Assembly (NCBI GenBank): GCA_015494295.1
Contig: WGBO01000045.1
Location: 26,335-90,334, forward strand
Length of the DNA stretch: 64,000 nt
Reading direction: 5' to 3'
Source of the DNA: Gammaproteobacteria bacterium
GTDB lineage: Bacteria; Pseudomonadota; Gammaproteobacteria; DSM-19610
The position numbers were made by a program, and so were the translations under genes. Shown here one piece after another: positions 56,584-64,000 of this stretch. Below the pieces are notes generated by a model. That model worked only from the letters and a program-made list of their open reading frames with translations. It had not been told where the DNA came from and searched no databases. Every line of letters begins with the position of its first letter. Within the stretch, counting starts at the first letter, position 1.

Positions 56584-57507
56584 ATGGCCACGGCCTGCTT
56601 CCGCTTCTACGAGGAACTCAACGACTTTCTGCCGCCCGGGCGGCGCAAGGTGGAGTTCCGCCACGACTTCGATCGCCGTGCCTCGATCAAGGACATGATC
56701 GAATCCTTCGGCGTCCCCCACCCCGAGATCGACCTGATCCTGGTCAACGGCGAGTCGGTGGACTTCTCCCACATCGTCGCGGATGGGGACCGGATCAGCG
56801 TCTACCCGGTATTCGAGCGCCGGGAGCTGTACCGGAAACTCAATCCTTCAGCCGCTGCACGCGTTGCAACACGCGCCCGCCGGCGGAGGCTGTCGGCACG
56901 CCACCGTCTGGACTACCATAGGCGCATGAATGAAACCGATTCACGACTGCCCGGGGTGTTCTTCGCCGCCATCGAGCAGGAACTGCAGGCCCACCCCGAC
57001 GGCATCGCCGAGTACGCGCTGATCCGCGCACTGAAGGACCGTGGCTTCCTTGAATTCCTGCCCCCGCCGCCGGCCGAGCCCCACGAGCTGTTCCGCGCCC
57101 ACTTTCTGCTGTTCCACGCCCTCTACAGGCTGCGCGACCGCCTGGCGGCGAATCGACGCGGGCTGTTGCGGATCAGCGCCCTGTGTATCCGCATCATGCC
57201 CTGGGCGGCAGGCGACGACGCGCTGGCCGTGCCCGACCCGCTGCGCGCCTATTATCTGGACTGGAACAACCTCGACGGCACCAGCGAGACGGACGTGGCG
57301 GAACTGCTGGCCTCCTTCTGGAAGAAGCTCGGCGGCATCGATAACCGCGAGCAGGCGCTGGCGGAACTGGGGCTGGCCGACCCCGTCGACGACGCCACCA
57401 TCAAGCGAACCTGGCGCAAGCTGGCGATGGAACACCACCCCGACCGCGGTGGCGACAAGGAGCGCCTGCAAGCCATCAACGCCGCGGTCGACTGCCTGAT
57501 CGGCTGA
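56584..57507 (+). CDS. Fusion of a Mut7-C ubiquitin-like domain to a DnaJ-related protein
   Basis: Encodes 307 residues. Residues ~1-78 (FRFYEELNDFLPPGRRK ... DGDRISVYPVFE) are a ThiS-like domain that normally precedes a Mut7-C RNase domain. A basic linker (~79-114) has no family likeness. From residue 115 (MNETDSRLPG) the sequence is a DnaJ-related protein: an N-terminal DNAJ_related region, then a J domain with the HPD motif (EHHPDRGG) at the very C-terminus. An internal ATG at 56926 could start the DnaJ part alone. Either this is a true fusion, or the RNase part was deleted and two frames became joined. Confidence 0.75.
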   Translation: MATACFRFYEELNDFLPPGRRKVEFRHDFDRRASIKDMIESFGVPHPEIDLILVNGESVDFSHIVADGDRISVYPVFERRELYRKLNPSAAARVATRARRRRLSARHRLDYHRRMNETDSRLPGVFFAAIEQELQAHPDGIAEYALIRALKDRGFLEFLPPPPAEPHELFRAHFLLFHALYRLRDRLAANRRGLLRISALCIRIMPWAAGDDALAVPDPLRAYYLDWNNLDGTSETDVAELLASFWKKLGGIDNREQALAELGLADPVDDATIKRTWRKLAMEHHPDRGGDKERLQAINAAVDCLIG

Positions 57508-57616
57508 GCGACCGCTTCAGGCCCGGCGCCGGCGGATGATGTCGGCGCCCCGGAAAACGTTGGCGTGGCAGACACTCCAGGCGCCAGGCACGCCGCCGGT
57601 AACGGCGGCGAGACTC

Positions 57617-58120
57617 TTATCCCTTCACTTCGATACGCCGCACCCGCGCGGACTCGGCAATCGGCAGACGCACACTGAGCACACCGCGCCGGTAACGGGC
57701 CTTCACACCCGATGCCTCGACCGCGCGCGGCAACGGAATGGTGCGCTCGAAACTGCCGTAGGCGCATTCCATCACGTGATACTTGCCACGCTTCTGCTCA
57801 CGCTCCATGCGCTTCTCGCCGCGCACCACCAGCAGGTCCTGGATGACATTGATGTCGAAGTCATCCGGTTCCAGGCCGGGCACCTCGAGCCGCACGATGA
57901 TCTCGTCGTCGCGCTCCTCCACCTCGGCGGCCACCACGCCCCAGCGCAGCGCGCGGTGCATCAGTTCGTCTTCCGCACTGCCGATCTCGTCACTGTCCTT
58001 GCGGAATGGCTGGAAGCGCGTAATCGCCCGCGAGGCGCGCTGACGCAACTGCTGCCAGCCCTCGGCCAGCGATTCCCAGGCGCGATCCAGTCCCCGTCCC
58101 AGGTAAGCCAGTCTGCTCAT
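57617..58120 (-). CDS. Small heat-shock protein (Hsp20/alpha-crystallin family)
   Basis: Encodes 167 residues. An N-terminal helical region is followed by an alpha-crystallin domain (EIIVRLEVPGLEPDDFDINV, LVVRGEKRMEREQ, YGSFERTIPLPRAVE, YRRGVLSVRLP). The C-terminal I-x-I-like tail is present as RRIEVKG only in weak form. It acts as an ATP-independent holdase. ATG 58120 is chosen because AGGAGGTG lies 6-7 bases upstream. It is convergent with the DnaJ-related gene, a chaperone neighbour. Confidence 0.9.
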   Translation of the reverse strand: MSRLAYLGRGLDRAWESLAEGWQQLRQRASRAITRFQPFRKDSDEIGSAEDELMHRALRWGVVAAEVEERDDEIIVRLEVPGLEPDDFDINVIQDLLVVRGEKRMEREQKRGKYHVMECAYGSFERTIPLPRAVEASGVKARYRRGVLSVRLPIAESARVRRIEVKG

Positions 58121-58211
58121 GTTTTTCACCTCCTGCATCTCATACGGTTCTCTCTAGCGCCAGTAATGGGGATCAGCGGGCGCGATTACAACGCCGCCGT
58201 GCGGCACTCCC

Positions 58212-58240
58212 TTGCCAGACCCGAACTTATCCGCTATCTT
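58212..58240 (+). promoter_or_regulatory. Sigma70 promoter of the riboswitch-nrdA unit
   Basis: TTGCCA (58212-58217) and TATCTT (58235-58240) are separated by 17 bases. The predicted start falls at about 58247, exactly where the riboswitch P1 stem begins. Confidence 0.65.
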
Positions 58241-58247
58241 GTACCCA

Positions 58248-58441
58248 GGCTCCAGCACAGGCACAACATGTAGTGCCTGCTGCAACAGGGAACCCGGTGA
58301 GAATCCGGGACTGTCGCGCAGCGGTATGGGGGAGCGAAAGCCACAGGCGCCCGGCGCCAGGCACTGCCCGACAGGGCGGGAAGCCGTGGCCGTAGGTGGT
58401 CCGATGCGGACCCTGCCCCCGAGTCCGAATACCTGGGAGCC
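58248..58441 (+). ncRNA. Cobalamin (B12) riboswitch
   Basis: The leader carries the cobalamin aptamer landmarks in order: GGGAA-CCC-GGTGAGAATCC (58288-58306), CTGTCGCGCAGCGGTAT, the AGCCAC and GCACTG segments, GGCGGGAAGCCG, and the B12 box GAGTCCGAATACCTG (58421-58435). P1 closes by GGCTCC (58248-58253) with GGAGCC (58436-58441), and CAGGCAC/GTGCCTG pair at 58258-58279. It lies directly upstream of nrdA, so adenosylcobalamin should lower class I reductase expression. Confidence 0.9.
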
Positions 58442-58442
58442 C

Positions 58443-58462
58443 GGGAATCCACACGGATTCCC
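58443..58462 (+). promoter_or_regulatory. Hairpin of the riboswitch expression platform
   Basis: GGGAATCC and GGATTCCC form a perfect 8-bp stem with an ACAC loop two bases after the aptamer. No U-run follows, so control may be Rho-dependent or translational; the nrdA ribosome site (GAGGAG, about 58577) lies well downstream. The rest of 58463-58587 shows nothing else clear. Confidence 0.45.
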
Positions 58463-58587
58463 CAACCCGGGTCTCGCGTCAAGACCACCGGGTGGAGAAC
58501 CCTGTTGCGGCTGCCCCGCCGTCCTGCCCGTTCCCCACTCCGTCTGCGCCGTCCCGGTCACCACACAAAAAAGGACGAGGAGCGCAG

Positions 58588-61500
58588 ATGCACACAGAAA
58601 TCCAGGCCGACACGCCAGCCATCCCCACCCCGGTCGCCACCGGCAGCGCACTGCCGGAGGACCGGGTCGCCAGCCCCGACGAGCGCTACAAGGTCATCCG
58701 CCGCAACGGCAAGATCACCCGCTTCGACGCGTCCAAGATCAGCGTGGCGCTGACCAAGGCCTTCCTGGCCGTGGAAGGCAGCCAGGCCGCCGCCTCGCGG
58801 CGCATCCACGAAACCGTCGAACGCCTGAGCCGCGGCGTGTGCGAGGCCCTGTTCCGGCGCTCGCCGGACGGCGGCGTGGTGCACATCGAGGACATCCAGG
58901 ACCAGGTGGAGCTGGAGCTGATGCGCAGCGGCGAACACAAGGTCGCGCGCGCTTACGTGCTGTACCGCGAACAACAGGCCGCGCGCCGCGCCGAGCGCCA
59001 GGAACAGGCGCCGGTCGAGGACACACCGCCGCTGCACGTGGTGAGCGCGGACGGCGAAAGACGTCCGCTCGACACCGCGGCGCTGCGCCGCCAGATCGCC
59101 GAGGCCTGCGAGGGACTGGAAGACGTCGACGCCGACCGCCTGGTGGAAACCAGCCTGCGCAGCCTGTTCGACGGCATCACCGAAAAGGATCTTGGCGCCG
59201 CGCTGGTAATGAGCGCGCGCACCCTGATCGACAGCGAACCGAACTATTCACAGGTCGCCGCGCGCCTGCTGCTGAACAACATGCGCAGCGAGGCCATGCA
59301 GTTCCTGGAGCTGGATCTCGCCCACGACAGTCAGGCGGCCATGGCGGAAAACTACCCCGCCTACTTCTGCGCCTATATCCGCCGCGCCGCCGAACTGGAA
59401 CTGCTGGACCGTGAACTGACGCTGTACGATCTCGACAAGCTGGGCGCCGCTCTGAACGCCGGGCGCGACCGGCAGTTCGCCTACCTGGGCCTGCAAACAC
59501 TCTATGACCGCTACTTCATCCACAGCGCCGAAGGCGTGCGCTTCGAACTGCCGCAGGCCTTCTTCATGCGCGTGGCAATGGGCCTGGCCATCAATGAAAT
59601 CGACCGCGAAGCGCGCGCCATCGAGTTCTACGACCTGCTGTCGAGCTTTGCCTTCATGAGTTCCACGCCAACCCTGTTCAACGCCGGCACCCTGCGCCCG
59701 CAACTGTCGTCCTGCTACCTGACCACCATCCCCGACGAACTGGACGGCATCTACAGCGCCATCCGCGACAACGCCCTGCTGTCCAAGTTCGCCGGCGGCC
59801 TGGGCAACGACTGGACACGGGTGCGCGGCCTGGGCGCGCACATCAAGGGCACCAACGGAAAGAGCCAGGGCGTGGTGCCGTTCCTGAAGGTGGCCAACGA
59901 TACGGCGGTGGCGGTCAACCAGTGTTTTTCCGGCGACACGCTGCTGCATACTGCCGACGGCATCAAGGCGATCCGTGACGTGCACCCGGGTGATCTGGTA
60001 CTGGGCCAACAGGGTACATACCGGGAAGTTCTTGAGCACATGCGCTATCGCCAGGAAGGTCCCATGGTGGCAGTCGACATCAAGCACACTATTGAACCCT
60101 TGCGTGTCACTGACGCGCACCCGCTGTGGGCTATCTCCGGCATCCCCCTGGAACAATCCATTCAGCGGAGTATCGACTGGCTGAACAAGGGGAAAGTCGC
60201 ACCGCAATGGGTTGATGCCGGCAAACTGCAGCAGGGCGACTATGTTGCCCAGGTCATTCCGCAGGAAATCATCCCACTACCGGGCTTCGAGGAAGACGAT
60301 GCGCGCCTCTACGGCATTCTTCTTGGCGATGGGCATTGCGCCAAAAACGGCCTCGAATGGGGAGTATCCGGGAACCCGGAGAAAGACGCGCACCTTGACT
60401 TTGTGTGCAGTTATCTTGAAGCCAGGGGCATTCATTACTGGGTCAAGAACGCGCGACCGAACTATCTGCAAATCGGCTGGTCCGCCGGCTTTGGCGTGGC
60501 GCGCGACGCCACCACCGGGCGCCTCGTCCGCGGCGACAAACCCGGATTTATCTTCAGCCGCGACGCACTCTACAACAAGGCCGGACAGAAGCGCATCCAC
60601 CGGAAGTACGCACACCTTCCGCACAATCAGACACTGGCGCTGATACAGGGTCTGATTGAGACAGATGGAGGCATCAGTCGCGGCAAGGAAATTTACTTCA
60701 GCAATACATCACGACCGTTGGTGGAAGGTCTGCGCTACCAGTTGTTACGCATTGGCGTGCCCAGCGCCGGTCAGTACCGGGAGCGTGAGCAAGACCACCA
60801 GGGGCAACGCGCTGACGGCACAATCATCCACTTCAAGGGTACTTGCAAGAGCTGCGACCTGCGGATTCCGGCTGTCCCCGTCATCGCCGAACGGGTCGGC
60901 TGCGAGCCCATCCACAAACAGAACTGGCTGTTATGGAAAAACTGGATATTCACCCGTATACGCAGCGTGTGCGAGATTCAGCCTGAGCATTTCGTCCACG
61001 ATCTGAAAGTAGATGGCGATCCCTCCTACATGACAACGACAGCACTGGCGCACAACGGCGGCAAACGCAAGGGCGCGGTGTGCGCCTACCTGGAGACCTG
61101 GCATGTCGACATCGAGGAGTTCCTGGAACTGCGCAAGAACACCGGCGACGAGCGCCGCCGCACCCACGACATGAACAGCGCCAACTGGGTACCGGACCTG
61201 TTCATGGAGCGGGTGATGGAAGACGGCCACTGGACGCTGTTCTCGCCCGAGGAAGTGCCCGAACTGCACGACCTGACCGGCCAGGCCTTCCGTGAGAAAT
61301 ACCTCGACTACGAGGCGCGCGCGGAACGCGGCGAGCTCGGTATCTCGCGGCGCGTGCGCGCGGTGGAACTGTGGCGAAAGATGCTCGGCATGCTGTTCGA
61401 GACCGGCCACCCCTGGATGACCTTCAAGGACCCCTGCAACCTGCGCTACACCAACCAGCACGTGGGCGTGGTGCATTCCTCCAACCTGTGCACCGAGATC

Positions 61501-62571
61501 ACCCTGCACACCAACGACCACGAAATCGCGGTGTGCAACCTGGGTTCAGTCAACCTGGCTGCGCACGTCGACGCCAACGGCCTGGACATGGCGAAGCTGG
61601 AACGCACCATCGGCACCGCCATGCGCATGCTCGACAATGTCATCGACTACAACTACTACTCGGTGCCGCAGGCGCGCAAGTCCAACCTGCGCCACCGGCC
61701 GGTGGGGCTGGGCATCATGGGCTTCCACGACGCCCTGTACAAACAGGACATCCCCTACGCCTCGGAGCAGGCCATCGAGTTCGCGGACCGTTCCATGGAA
61801 GCGGTTAGCTGGTTCGCCATCAAGGCGTCCACGGACCTGGCGGAAGAACGCGGCCGCTATTCCAGTTTCGAGGGTTCCCTGTGGAGCCGTGGCATCCTGC
61901 CCATCGATTCGCTGGAACTGCTGGAACAGGGCCGCGGCGGCAACCTGGAGGTGGATCGGTCCCGTACCCTGGACTGGGACACGCTGCGCGAGCGTGTACG
62001 CACTGTCGGCATGCGCAATTCCAACACCATGGCGATTGCGCCCACCGCCACCATTTCCAATATCTGCGGGGTGTCGCAGTCGATCGAGCCGACCTACCAG
62101 AACCTGTATGTCAAATCGAACCTCTCGGGCGAGTTCACAGTGGTCAACCCGTACCTGGTGCGCGACCTGAAGGCGCACGGCCTGTGGGACGAGGTGATGG
62201 TCAACGATCTCAAGTACTACGACGGTTGCCTGGCGCCCATCGACCGGGTGCCGGACGCGCTCAAGCGCAAGTACGCCACCGCCTTCGAGTTCGATTCCCG
62301 CTGGCTGGTGGAGGCGGCGAGCCGCCGGCAGAAGTGGATCGACCAGGGGCAGTCGCTGAACCTGTACCTGGCGGAAGCGAGCGGGCCAAAACTGGATGCG
62401 CTGTACAAGCTGGCATGGAAACGAGGCCTGAAAACGACCTATTACCTGCGCACGCTGGGCGCGACGCATGTGGAGAAGACGGCGGTGCGGGAGGAGGAAG
62501 TGGCGCCTTCCGGTGATGAGGCGCCGAAGGTGTGCTCCATTCTGGACCCGGATTGTGAGGCTTGTCAGTGA
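58588..62571 (+). CDS. nrdA: Class Ia ribonucleotide reductase alpha subunit, interrupted by an intein
   Basis: The 1327-residue precursor leaves about 949 residues after removal of the 378-residue intein. Two ATP-cone domains occupy residues ~35-225. The catalytic barrel shows LSSCYL, NLCTEITL (Asn/Cys/Glu of the radical site), HEIAVCNLGS and the C-terminal cysteine tail CSILDPDCEACQ that re-reduces the active site. It reduces ribonucleoside diphosphates with NrdB. ATG 58588 follows GAGGAG. The cobalamin riboswitch upstream implies that a B12-dependent class II enzyme exists elsewhere in the genome. Overall it is closest to the Pseudomonas-type NrdA. Confidence 0.96.
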   Translation: MHTEIQADTPAIPTPVATGSALPEDRVASPDERYKVIRRNGKITRFDASKISVALTKAFLAVEGSQAAASRRIHETVERLSRGVCEALFRRSPDGGVVHIEDIQDQVELELMRSGEHKVARAYVLYREQQAARRAERQEQAPVEDTPPLHVVSADGERRPLDTAALRRQIAEACEGLEDVDADRLVETSLRSLFDGITEKDLGAALVMSARTLIDSEPNYSQVAARLLLNNMRSEAMQFLELDLAHDSQAAMAENYPAYFCAYIRRAAELELLDRELTLYDLDKLGAALNAGRDRQFAYLGLQTLYDRYFIHSAEGVRFELPQAFFMRVAMGLAINEIDREARAIEFYDLLSSFAFMSSTPTLFNAGTLRPQLSSCYLTTIPDELDGIYSAIRDNALLSKFAGGLGNDWTRVRGLGAHIKGTNGKSQGVVPFLKVANDTAVAVNQCFSGDTLLHTADGIKAIRDVHPGDLVLGQQGTYREVLEHMRYRQEGPMVAVDIKHTIEPLRVTDAHPLWAISGIPLEQSIQRSIDWLNKGKVAPQWVDAGKLQQGDYVAQVIPQEIIPLPGFEEDDARLYGILLGDGHCAKNGLEWGVSGNPEKDAHLDFVCSYLEARGIHYWVKNARPNYLQIGWSAGFGVARDATTGRLVRGDKPGFIFSRDALYNKAGQKRIHRKYAHLPHNQTLALIQGLIETDGGISRGKEIYFSNTSRPLVEGLRYQLLRIGVPSAGQYREREQDHQGQRADGTIIHFKGTCKSCDLRIPAVPVIAERVGCEPIHKQNWLLWKNWIFTRIRSVCEIQPEHFVHDLKVDGDPSYMTTTALAHNGGKRKGAVCAYLETWHVDIEEFLELRKNTGDERRRTHDMNSANWVPDLFMERVMEDGHWTLFSPEEVPELHDLTGQAFREKYLDYEARAERGELGISRRVRAVELWRKMLGMLFETGHPWMTFKDPCNLRYTNQHVGVVHSSNLCTEITLHTNDHEIAVCNLGSVNLAAHVDANGLDMAKLERTIGTAMRMLDNVIDYNYYSVPQARKSNLRHRPVGLGIMGFHDALYKQDIPYASEQAIEFADRSMEAVSWFAIKASTDLAEERGRYSSFEGSLWSRGILPIDSLELLEQGRGGNLEVDRSRTLDWDTLRERVRTVGMRNSNTMAIAPTATISNICGVSQSIEPTYQNLYVKSNLSGEFTVVNPYLVRDLKAHGLWDEVMVNDLKYYDGCLAPIDRVPDALKRKYATAFEFDSRWLVEAASRRQKWIDQGQSLNLYLAEASGPKLDALYKLAWKRGLKTTYYLRTLGATHVEKTAVREEEVAPSGDEAPKVCSILDPDCEACQ
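59923..61056 (+). mobile_element. Intein with LAGLIDADG endonuclease inside NrdA
   Basis: The element encodes 378 residues between ...VAVNQ and GGKRKGAV. The N-terminal splicing block is CFSGDTLLHTADGIKAIRDV with Cys1; block B contains RVTDAHPLW; the C-terminal blocks are FVHDLKVDGDPSY and ALAHN with the usual His-Asn. The middle carries two LAGLIDADG-type motifs (LYGILLGDGH and LIQGLIETDGG). The residue after the terminal Asn is Gly, not Cys, Ser or Thr. Codon use is less GC-rich than the flanking exteins, fitting horizontal arrival. Confidence 0.93.
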
Positions 62572-62596
62572 TGGCGAGTGGTGCTTGGTACAGGTC

Positions 62597-62794
62597 GCGC
62601 CGTTGCCCCCCGGCCTTCCCGGCTCAGACGGCTTGCCCGCTGGCGCGGGTACCCTGCGCTTCTCGACCTGTTGCGCGCTCGCCAAACTCGCCGTTCGCGC
62701 GGCGAACGGCTCAAACAAGGCTCGCTTGATCGCAACAGGCCTGCGATGCTCGGCTGCGCCGATTCGCCGGGAAGGCCGGGGGGGGCAACGGCGC
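62597..62794. repeat. 198-bp inverted-repeat element between nrdA and nrdB
   Basis: The 314-bp gap between the two reductase genes has no credible gene. The arms GCGCCGTTGCCCCCCGG... (62597-62623) and its complement (62766-62794) are identical over 27 bases except for two extra G in the right arm. Inside, CCTGTTGCG/CGCAACAGG and GCCGTTCGC/GCGAACGGC form further helices. The shape is that of a MITE-like or structured RNA element. No target duplication was found at its ends. Confidence 0.75.
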
Positions 62795-62885
62795 TCCCTG
62801 GGTTATGGGGCAAACAAATACTTTTGTGAACAATTCATGATGCCGGCATTACGCGAAAACGATGAACCGGCACAAAGGAGACAAC

Positions 62886-64000
62886 ATGCTGAACTGGGAT
62901 GAACCTGAAAAGAACAACACCGGGGAATCTGCACTCCAGTCCGCCGTCGAGGCACTGCCTGTGACGAACGCGGAAACACCGGACCCGGTCCTGAACGAAG
63001 CCACGCTGGAGAATCTCGAACGGGTCGCGCGCCAGCCTGTGTCCGGGGCGCCGGTGGTGGCCGGGGTGGCGCCGGTACGCGCGGAGGACAAGCGGGTGGT
63101 GAATGGCGAGACGGACATCAACCAGCTTGCGCCGTTCAAGTATCCCTGGGCGTGGAAATATTTCCTGAACGCGAACAAGAATCACTGGACGCCGCTGGAC
63201 ATCAACATGGCGCAGGACGTGCACGATTACCATCACACGCTGACGCCGCAGGAACGTCATGTGTACGAGAATGTGTTGTCGTACCTGACGACGTCGGACA
63301 TTCTGGCGATGCGCAATATCGGGCTGGCGGTGATGGAGAAGATGAGCGCGCCGGAGTTGCAGATCTATCAGGCGCGGCAGGTGTACGAGGAAGCCCTGCA
63401 TACCTGGACCTACCAGCACTGTATCGAGACCATAGGCCTGGATCAGGGCGAGATCTACAATCGCTACCGCGTGGTGCCGGAGATCAATGCGAAGATCCAG
63501 ATTGCCAACCGCCGGCTGGAGTCGGTGCTGCGCGCCGATATCGACCTGAAAGACCGCGACGAACTGGAGAATTTCGTACTGGCATACATGTTCTTCGGCG
63601 CGGTATTCGAGGGCTGCTGGTTCTACAACGGTTTCAGTCCGATCTTTGCGCTGCAGCGCCGCGGCCTGATGAAAGGAACCGCGGAGCAGTTGCAGTACAT
63701 CATGCGCGACGAGGTGATGCACTGCGGCTTCGGCATCCGCACGGTGAAACAGATCATCGTGGAAAACCACGTCATGCCCGACCCGAAGGCGATCCGCGAA
63801 ATGTGGGACGAATCGGAAGCGGCTGAGGCCGGCTATGCCCGCTACATTCTCCGCGACGCGATCCTCGGCTACAACGCGGAAGACCACATCGAGCAGTTCC
63901 GCTTCGTCGCCAACCGGCGCGCGCACCAGCTCGGCATCGAGGAACCCTTCCCCGGCGCGCGCTGCACCTTGCCCTGGCTGGACGAGCAGGCCAACCTGCG
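62886..64000 (+). CDS. nrdB: Class Ia ribonucleotide reductase beta subunit (partial)
   Basis: About 371 residues are visible and the frame is open at the window end. The diiron/tyrosyl radical site is recognisable: TTSDILAMRN (Asp ligand), VYEEALHTWTYQHC (Glu, His and the radical Tyr in the E-x-x-H-x-x-x-Y spacing of class Ia), FFGAVFEGCWFYNGF and RDEVMHCGFG (Glu/His ligands). It supplies the radical to NrdA. The N-terminus carries a ~65-residue low-complexity extension. AAAGGAGAC precedes ATG 62886. Transcription must pass the inverted-repeat element from nrdA, or start within it. Confidence 0.96.
   Translation, partial: MLNWDEPEKNNTGESALQSAVEALPVTNAETPDPVLNEATLENLERVARQPVSGAPVVAGVAPVRAEDKRVVNGETDINQLAPFKYPWAWKYFLNANKNHWTPLDINMAQDVHDYHHTLTPQERHVYENVLSYLTTSDILAMRNIGLAVMEKMSAPELQIYQARQVYEEALHTWTYQHCIETIGLDQGEIYNRYRVVPEINAKIQIANRRLESVLRADIDLKDRDELENFVLAYMFFGAVFEGCWFYNGFSPIFALQRRGLMKGTAEQLQYIMRDEVMHCGFGIRTVKQIIVENHVMPDPKAIREMWDESEAAEAGYARYILRDAILGYNAEDHIEQFRFVANRRAHQLGIEEPFPGARCTLPWLDEQANL

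Overview
The window is a GC-rich, densely coding piece of a gammaproteobacterial chromosome. The evidence is the classic block gyrA-serC-(serA)-pheA-hisC-tyrA-aroA-cmk-rpsA-ihfB-lapA-lapB-pyrF on the minus strand, a Pseudomonas-type NrdA with two ATP cones, metR/metE, ubiG-gph, yciK, hopanoid genes hpnCDE and a rhombosortase. A free-living, possibly sulfur- or metal-oxidising purple-bacterium relative (Chromatiales/Ectothiorhodospiraceae-like) fits, but the lineage is an inference; no rRNA or tRNA gene was seen.

Layout. 1-17.6 kb (minus strand): partial mannose-1-phosphate guanylyltransferase, a ComEA-like HhH protein, pyrF/lapBA, ihfB, rpsA, cmk, the aromatic amino acid/serine genes, gyrA and mtnA. 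17.7-22.1 kb (plus): mscS, mtaD, ubiG, gph and a rhomboid protease, facing a GST-like gene. 22.9-25.3 kb: rhombosortase, then a minus-strand arsenic operon arsR-(gapdh remnant)-arsJ. 25.4-29.6 kb: a MacAB-like adaptor/ATPase/two-permease exporter. 29.8-31.0 kb: a Porin_O_P family porin behind five 11-bp Pho-box-like repeats. 31.1-36.3 kb: rmuC, hpnC-hpnD-hpnE and a YciK-like SDR. 36.4-41.2 kb: redox proteins, a diguanylate cyclase with a sigma54-type promoter, a LOG protein and a DsrC/TusE-family protein lacking its C-terminal cysteine.

41.3-52.1 kb is the most unusual part. Two divergent gene sets share a 530-bp control region with two opposed sigma54-type promoters and TGTCGG/CCGACA inverted repeats. 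Leftward lie a membrane-anchored ferredoxin/FAD oxidoreductase with permuted FAD segments and a large exported Sel1-ankyrin protein. Rightward lie a His-rich membrane protein, a 21-heme cytochrome c built from seven triheme modules, a 19-20-heme cytochrome built from triheme and diheme modules, a small exported protein, and an outer-membrane-barrel-like protein sharing its N-terminal domain with that small protein. Together they look like a cytoplasm-to-outer-membrane electron conduit of a type I do not recognise.

52.1-64 kb: a GDSL hydrolase, metE/metR with a perfect MetR box, a Mut7-C-ubiquitin-like/DnaJ-related fusion, a small heat-shock protein, and a cobalamin riboswitch in front of class Ia ribonucleotide reductase. 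nrdA carries a 378-residue homing intein whose +1 residue is Gly rather than Cys/Ser/Thr, and a 198-bp structured inverted-repeat element separates nrdA from nrdB, which runs off the window.
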